The position numbers and the translations under genes are program-made. DNA of 64,000 nt from Tuctoria greenei (taxonomy: Eukaryota; Streptophyta; Magnoliopsida; Poales; Poaceae), in NCBI GenBank assembly GCA_036927565.1, contig JAYESD010000010.1:117830866-117894865 (forward strand), written 5' to 3'. The notes below the pieces were generated by a model, which saw only the letters and a list, made by a program, of their open reading frames with translations, searched no databases and was not told the origin of the DNA. Every line of letters starts with the position of its first letter. Position 1 is the first letter of the stretch. This document shows, one piece after another, positions 58,236 to 64,000 of this stretch.

Positions 58236-59891
58236 GATCCATGCATCGTGATTAGCTTGAGCTTATCGATCTTGCATGCCAAGTTGCACAAAGCTTTCCG
58301 TGGCGCCTACGATCCTTGGTGGACTTCATGGTAGTAGGGCGATTCGGACCGGCAGCTTCGAGGTGTTGGTCTCACCCACCCTCTTCACCCAATTCGGCAG
58401 GTTGGGCAGATGGTACTTGTTACCTCCTTACAAAAACTCCATCGGGTGTTGGAGACCCAGTAGAAGCTTTTGTCGAGAGCTCGTCTGTTGCAGCATTGTC
58501 AGACGCTGGTCATAGCATAGGTCCAAGACCTGGAATTCTTTCTCCAACTTCTGGACTTGAATGAGATATGCTGCTAGTTGTGGATTATTACAAGAGCATT
58601 CACCCTTAACTTGCTTTATGATGAGTTGCGAATCTCCTTTGACTAGAGTTGTTGGATGCCGAATAAGTGTGCAGCCTTCAATTCAAAAATGGGAGCTTCA
58701 TATTCCGCCATGTTGTTGGTCGCCTTTAAGTGAAGGCGGACCATGTACTTGATCTACTCCCCGGTCCATGCGAGGAGCAGAATTCCTGCTCCGGCCCCCT
58801 ACTTCTGCATAGAGCCGTCGAAGAAGAGTGTCCTGTGAGGCTCGGTGAATACCAGAGCCCTAGGTTCCGGTTTGTCAACGTCGAGGCCCCCTAGATAGGA
58901 TGGAGATGGGGTCCACTCCATCAAAAGTCAGCTAGCGTCTGACTCTTTTTTTAGATCTCTCTATCGAGTACAACTGTAGTATCTGTTCATGTGTAAACAC
59001 ACTCACTCACACCACCACACACACCTACACACAATCAGCCCTACAACTACACACGACTTGTAAGAGCGTCCTTAGAAAGGTCACCAAAATCCACCGAAGT
59101 CTGATGCGCGATGGGGACGTTGCACTACCATTGTGTCTTCATGCTTGAGAGGTACCTGAAATTATTTAGGAATAAATCTCGGTGAGACACCAAGATTCGA
59201 TTCTAGGAATCGAACCCGGGTGGGTGCGCTCACCACCAGAGATGCTAGCCACTTGGGCAACCGCCCGTTCTCAGCTAGCGCTTGACTCTTGATAGCATGT
59301 CAAGGCAGGAATTCAAGATCGAAGTATGCTAGCTCCACAACCCATTTGGCAATGTTTCCTGTTGCATTGGGATTATGGAGCACAGCTCATAGTGGATAAG
59401 AAGTTAACACTAAGATCTTGTGGGCTTGAAAATAATGGCGCAACTTTCTTGACGCGATAAGAACTAGACATAGCAGCTTATGCACTTCAAGATATCTTTT
59501 CTTGGTGTCATGGAGGACCTCGCTGATGAAGTACACGGGTCGTTGGATGGTCCGGACCGCCCAGAGGGATCCATCTCTTCTTCCTGTGTGGTCGGGACCC
59601 TCCCGAAGGGGTCTGATGTGTATTCTTGTAAAGATAGCCCTGGAGGCCCTCGGCCTTCAGAACCTGCTTCAATGTCTGGGGTCTGGGACCCAGACACGCC
59701 TTTTTGTTGCTTCCTCTAGGTGGCTTTGAACCCTCCCGGAGCTGTCCAAGCCCTTGTGAAGAGGTATTCGAAGATACTTCTGGCATTTCCTCAACCAGCA
59801 CCATGCTAACAACTTCTGTCGTTGCAATAATGTAAAGCAGTAAAGACTCACTTGTTTCTGGAGCTACCATGATTGAGAGTGTTGTAAGAGA
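58236..59891 (-). pseudogene. Tat RNase H region, split by a SINE
   Basis: Minus strand, decayed. VYFISEVLHDTKKRYLEVHK and RKLRHYFQAHKILVL (about 59540-59415) are the first RNase H domain. Beyond the SINE a second piece near 58800-58690 gives short words such as NMAEYEAPIFELKAAHLFG across frames, the second, archaeal-type RNase H often found in Tat elements (inference). Stops in all frames. Short ORFs at 59464-59870 are shadows. Confidence 0.65.
58947..59271 (-). mobile_element. tRNA-derived SINE (Au-like)
   Basis: About 325 bp on the minus strand, flanked by 18-bp duplications differing at two bases (58929-58946 CAGCTAGCGTCTGACTCT; 59272-59289 CAGCTAGCGCTTGACTCT). Near its 5' end (59255-59205) are RNA polymerase III promoter boxes: A box TGGCTAGCATC and B box GGGTTCGATTCC. 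The body holds GTGTGTG-type words near the 3' side and ends in a short A run on the minus strand. TSD, polymerase III boxes and tail together define a SINE. The resemblance to the Au family of grasses is from memory. Confidence 0.88.
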
Positions 59892-60700
59892 CTATTTCAG
59901 CTCCCGGAATGCCTTGTCTGCTTCTTTGGACCAGTTGAAAGGTCCGGTCTTTTGGAGCAGCTTGAAAAATGGGAGAGCCTGCTCAGCCAGTCTAGAGATG
60001 AACTGGCTAAGTGCAGCTAGACATCCCGTAGGCTTCTTAAAATCCTTGATGCGAGTTGGAGGTCGCATCACTTTGATGACTTTTATCTTCTCCGGATTGG
60101 CCTCAATTCCTCGGTGTGTTACCAAGAATCCAAGGAGCTTCCCAGAGGAGACCCCAAAGACACACTTGTCAAGGTTCAGCTTCGTATGCGTCATGCGCAA
60201 TCTATCAAAGACTGACTGAAGGTTGTCTAGTAAGGAGTCTCTGGTCTTGACTTTGACAACGATGTCATCAACATACACCTCTACTAGGTCCTGAATAAGT
60301 TCCCCAAATGTTTTGTGCATAGCACACACAAAAGTTGAAAGAGCGTTCTTGAGACCATAAGGCATGGAGGTATAACAGTATAGACCATCTAGTGTGATAA
60401 AAGTTGTGTGTTCTTCATCTTTGCTAGCTATTGGTATTTGATGGAAAACAGAAATGCATCTAGGAAGCATAATAAATCACAGCCAGGACTAGAATCTACT
60501 ATTTGGTCTATTCTTGGAAGTGAAAGGGTCTTTTGCACATGCCTTATTGAGTGTGGTATAGTCGATGCACATCCGAAGATTCCCTCTGACTTTGGGGATG
60601 GCGACTGGGCATGCCAACCATCGTGGATGATGAATCTCCCAGATGAATGCAGCATCGAGAAGTATTTTTATATCTTCACGGATGAAGTTTTGTCAGTCGA
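59892..60700 (-). pseudogene. Tat reverse transcriptase
   Basis: Minus strand. The N-terminal part is broken (about 60620-60480: NLRMCIDYTTLNKACAKDPF then stops). It becomes open from 60470: HQIPIASKDEEHTTFITLDG, YCYTSMPYGLKNALSTFVCA and the active site VEVYVDDIVVKVK near 60265. The connection segment LGFLVTHRGIEANPEKIKVI and NKAFRELK-like end lead to 59892. The YVDD active site is present. Relative to the family the HQI motif lacks its usual preceding residues because of the frameshift. Confidence 0.85.
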
Positions 60701-60854
60701 TGGACTGCTTCTACAGCTTCTGTTGAATTGGTCGTGCATCAGGGTAAATCTTTAGATGATGCTCAAGCACCTCCCTGGGAATCCCAGGCATTTGTTATGG
60801 TTGCCATGCAAACACCACTACATTACCCTGGAGGAAGGTGATGAGCGCGAGTTC

Positions 60855-61745
60855 CTATTTGTCACCCAGGCTTGCCGCAAAGCGAGTGGTCTGAGCGGCT
60901 TCAGAACAAATTTGGACGACTTTGTGAGGAACATTGTCGTCGCTGCTTAACTGCACATGGGGTGCAGATGTTGAGACGCGTTGGCACGTGCTCGGTGGTT
61001 GTTGAGCTAACTGCTCCTTGTTAGCGTCAGCTTCTTGCGTAGTGACGAGCGCGTGTAGCTTCTCCAATGCGCTGACTCCCGTAGTACGATCTCCTCGGAT
61101 CCTGAGGACGCCCATAGGTGTTGGCATATTAAACAATAGATAGCCATAATGGGCTACCATCATGAACCGGTATAGAGCCGGTCTGTCGAGGATGGCATTG
61201 AAGGGAAGACTAATCTCTGCCACGTCAAAGATCAGCTTCTCTAAACGGTAGTTCTCATGTGTCCCGAATGTTACTGGGAGAGAGACACAAACGAGTGGAG
61301 TAATGGATCTTGGACCCACTATAGAGAATGGGCACGAGGGCATAAGGTACGACATGGGGACCTGCAGCTTCTTGAAAGCTGCAAAACTGATGAGATTGAG
61401 TGTCGCCTCGCCATCAACTAGAATGTGGAAGAGTTGTAGGTTGTTGATGGTCGGGGAGACTATCAGCAGAAGTTGTCCAGCTCTCGCCATTTTCCTAGGG
61501 CAATCGGAGGCATTGAAGGTTATCAAAGTGTGCATCCACTTCCGATGTGGCTCTGCTTTGACGGTGGGAGCTACAACAGCTACTTCCCAATGCAAAGTTT
61601 TCACTACGTGCCGAGAAGTAATGCCCCACAACCCTCCATACATCATATGGAGAGCCCTCCTTTGCTTGTTATCGAAGCTGGAATTGGAGTCGTCGACGTT
61701 GTTGTAGACTGCCTTTAAAGTCTTCTTGGGGTCCTGGAATCCCAA
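60855..61745 (-). pseudogene. Tat protease region
   Basis: Minus strand, open for 296 codons. ILVDGEATLNLISFAAFKKL (about 61420) stands where Tat proteases have a VDGGSS-like active site. LPFNAILDRPALYRFMMVAH (about 61205) is the second conserved motif, followed by YGYLLFNMPTPMGVLRIRGD. Replacement of Gly-Ser by Glu-Ala around the catalytic Asp suggests the enzyme is inactive (inference). The following 60700-60855 is a linker. Confidence 0.82.
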
Positions 61746-61771
61746 CTCTTGCTGCTCTGCGACCTCTGAGT

Positions 61772-62185
61772 CTACCTTCTGTTTACCCTCCTACTGTCGG
61801 AAGGGTGGACACGTTTCGCGAGCCTCTTGACCTCGCGACACTCTTCGATGTTGTGACTCAAAGTGTTGTGAATTGGGCACCACTTCTTGTTGTCACTGTT
61901 ATCAGATGATGGTCGTGGTCGCTTGTCGGGGCGTGGCCCCTGGCCACCTGGAGCCATTGCAACTACGCTTGTAGGTGTACCAGCTAGTGGCTTATTTTTT
62001 CCACTTGTCTTCTTATTCTTCTTCTTACCACTGCCTTGGGCAGTGGTTCTCGCTTTGCAAGCAGATGGCGCACATGCCTCCGCGGCTGTTTTGGAGTGCC
62101 AGTGTCGCCCTTCAGCGGCCCTGAAACATTTGTCTGCCAGACTGAAGAGCTTCGTAACATCATGGATGTTTTTTGTGACCAACTT
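61772..62185 (-). pseudogene. Tat gag, C-terminal part, cut by CRM-C
   Basis: Minus strand from 62182: LFSLADKCFRAAEGRHWHSK, a basic Lys/Gly stretch (GSGKKKNKKTSGKNKPLAG) and the knuckle CPIHNTLSHNIEEC followed by EVKRLAKR, which is the Tat-type zinc motif. It ends at 61772. The N-terminal part of gag must lie beyond CRM-C, outside the window. Confidence 0.85.
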
Positions 62186-63053
62186 TGATAGGATCTTGGT
62201 TCCCGATCTTTCGATGAGACTAGGAGGGTTCGATTTGTGGAGGAGAAGACATTGGCGATCCGACTACACCGTCCCCAAGACGATGCGCCTTAGCGATCGG
62301 TACACCGACTCCGAAGTTGTATTGATCTTGCTGGCGCACAATCAACCTGACCACGAGGGCCTTTGTTCCTGCAAGAAATCGAAGAACACGCAAGAACAAG
62401 AAGAACAAGCACTTATCTGTTGAATCAATCTAAAGTGGGGTTCTGGATACAAGTAGACGGACGATCTAGTCGACACGTGCGTGTACAAGGAAGCAGCAGA
62501 AGCTAACTTACGAATAAACAAAACCCACCAGCTAATGAGGGCGGCTGCTACTATTTATTACCTCCCTAGGGTCATGAGAAACCCTAATCACGAGTCCCTA
62601 ATGGACTCCAAACGATACATGGGCCATGGGCCCAATTTTGGTGATGCAGCACCATGGACAGAAAAAGGTCTTGGTATTAAAATAACTATTGCGGCCGACT
62701 CCGAATAGATATGGACATGAGGCCAGATCCGTTTGAAAGTAGACTTGATAATATTTCCAGAAAATACTTGAACGCCCAGATCGGAGTCCGTATGAAATCG
62801 TGGTGGCCGTCACAAGTTGGTGCTGTTCTGCCGTCCAAATCCCGTCCGCGCGAATTCCCTTCCCATTGGCTCCTCTCCATTGTTCCTAAGCAAAACAATA
62901 AAGCATGTAATTCCACGGTCTAGATAAGATGGACATAAGGCCAAGAACGAGTTCACCTCATAGTTTAGTTGACGTGCACGAGCGCGAGTGATCGGACCAG
63001 AAACCGGTAGCTGAGTTGGTGTGGATGTATCGAGGGTGTTGATGTCCTCATCA
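62186..63053 (-). repeat. 3' LTR of CRM-C
   Basis: 868 bp, TGATAGGATC to CTCATCA on the plus strand; next to it is the minus-strand polypurine tract AAGAAGGGGAGGA (63054-63066). Confidence 0.93.
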
Positions 63054-64000
63054 TCCTCCCCTTCTTGCCTTTGAGTCGTCCGCGACTCAAGCTCATCTTC
63101 TTCTCCCAAATATGGCTTCAAATCTGCAATGTTAAATGTGGGACTAACCCCAAAATTCGCAGGCAACTCGAGTTTATATGCATATCATTAATCCTTTCTA
63201 ACACTTTGAATGGACCATCAGCTCGAGGTAACAATTCAGACTTTCTCAAATCAGGAAACCTATCCTTTCGCAAATGTAACCAAACTAAATCACCAGGTTC
63301 AAAAGTGATAGTTTTCTTTCCCCTACTACCAGCAAGTTTATACTTGGCATTCATGCACTCTATATTCATCTTAGTGGTTCATGCAATTTTAAGATCAATT
63401 CAGCACGATGTTTAGCATCAAAATTCACTCATTCCATTGAAGGAAGAGATAAAAAATCAATAGGAGCACGGGGTACAAATCCATAAACAATCTCAAAAGG
63501 GCATTTCTTAGTACTAGAATGTAGGGAACGATTATAAGCAAACTCAACATGAGGCAAACACTCTTCTCACATTTTTATATTCTTTTTGAAAACAGCCCTA
63601 AGCATGGTAGATAAACTTCTATTCACAACCTCAGTTTGACCATCAGTTTGGGGATGACAAGTAGTTGAAAATAAAAGCTTAGTCCCCAATTTTGCCCATA
63701 ACGTTCTGAAAAAATGGCTAAGAAACTTAGCATCACGATCTGAAACTATTGTGTTTGGCACACCATGCAATCTAATAATATCTCCGAAAAACAAATCAGC
63801 AACATGTGTAGCATCTTCACTTTTACGACAAGGTATGAAGTGTGCCATTTTAGAAAATCTATCCACAACAACAAAGATGTTATCCCTCCCCTTCTTTGTT
63901 CTAGGCAGTCCTAAAACAAAGTCCATAGAAATATCCTCCCAAGGCATGCTAGGAACAGGAAGAGGCATGTACAAACCATGTGGATTAAGTCGTGACTTAG
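62810..64000 (-). pseudogene. CRM-C pol, integrase end (partial)
   Basis: Minus strand. Integrase DDE core with SMDFVLGLPRT (near 63930), VSDRDAKFLSHF (near 63740) and TDGQTEVVNRSL (near 63635). A nonsense codon at 63567-63569 is at the same codon as the stop at 19578 in CRM-B. Single-base losses near 63378 and 63183 shift the frame. The C-terminal end is read into the LTR to 62810. Confidence 0.9.

Larger units (their letters stand above)
51466..64000 (-). mobile_element. Tat-clade Ty3/gypsy retrotransposon with antisense extra ORF (continues beyond right edge)
   Basis: Minus strand. Gag (62185-61772), protease (61745-60855), reverse transcriptase (60700-59892), RNase H and integrase (to 57157), an intergenic region, an extra ORF on the opposite strand (52843-56050), and the 3' LTR (51466-52331). 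Pol of the Tat type plus an antisense ORF between pol and the 3' LTR is the known layout of Tat elements in plants. It is inserted in the Gypsy-C 3' LTR (aataa at 51461-51465 is the left flank). It holds a SINE and a third CRM copy. All pol domains are broken. Confidence 0.9.
62186..64000 (-). mobile_element. CRM-C: third CRM-like element, 3' part (continues beyond right edge)
   Basis: 3' LTR 62186-63053 and the end of gag-pol, minus strand, same family as CRM-A and CRM-B. The left flank is aactt (62181-62185). It is inserted in gag of the Tat element. Confidence 0.93.

Noticed and set aside
59205..59260. tRNA gene
   Set aside because: A and B boxes are present but there is no cloverleaf acceptor stem that I can fold; the 325-bp body with TSD and A tail shows a SINE.

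Overview
This window is nuclear DNA of a plant, almost certainly a grass. It consists entirely, or nearly so, of transposable elements nested inside one another. I found no host protein-coding gene, no rRNA or tRNA gene and no CRISPR array. The case for a grass rests on the mix of families: CRM-type and Tekay/Del-type chromoviruses, a Tat-clade Ty3/gypsy element with an antisense extra ORF, Ty1/copia elements with tRNA-Met primer sites, a CACTA element whose ends are packed with TTTGCGACGGC motifs, and a tRNA-derived SINE. The species cannot be named. The dense nesting and three CRM-like copies suggest pericentromeric or other heterochromatin (inference).

Layout, left to right. Copia-1 (minus strand) enters from the left edge and ends with its 5' LTR at 12119; CRM-A (2787-10263, TSD gtatt) sits in its gag start. 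Copia-2 (minus) occupies 12120-22508 in pieces, is cut by Copia-1 on the left, and contains CRM-B (13357-20964, plus strand, TSD gtgag). The 5' LTR of Copia-2 is cut at 22508 by Gypsy-C, a long, nearly non-coding LTR retrotransposon running from 22509 to at least 51465 on the plus strand. Gypsy-C has itself received a complete CACTA element (23701-31851, TSD aca), a small chimeric copia LTR (31978-32314, TSD cacct), a Tekay-type chromovirus (34821-44658, minus, TSD tttga/tttgg) and a solo LTR of the same Tekay family (46440-49196, TSD ctatt). The 3' LTR of Gypsy-C is cut at 51465 by a Tat-clade element (51466 to beyond 64000, minus). That element carries a SINE (58947-59271, 18-bp TSD) and a third CRM copy (62186 to beyond 64000).

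Function. Every coding region is a retrotransposon gag-pol, a Tat antisense ORF or a CACTA transposase, and every one that can be followed over its length carries stops, frameshifts or lost catalytic residues. The most intact is CRM-B, a single reading frame of about 1,650 codons with six stops and no net frameshift. The nest gives a relative order of events: Copia-2, then Gypsy-C and Copia-1, then the insertions within those, with CRM copies and the SINE among the latest. LTR pairs of CRM-A and CRM-B differ by roughly 3 percent by eye, so both are fairly recent.

Most worth a second look: the chimeric LTR that has swapped its interior for a piece of CRM gag; a recurring short dyad (CGGAC-A/T-AGTCCG type) in the LTRs of three unrelated families; a premature stop shared by two CRM copies; and the antisense ORF of the Tat element. 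I did not find evidence of a novel host defence or metabolic system.
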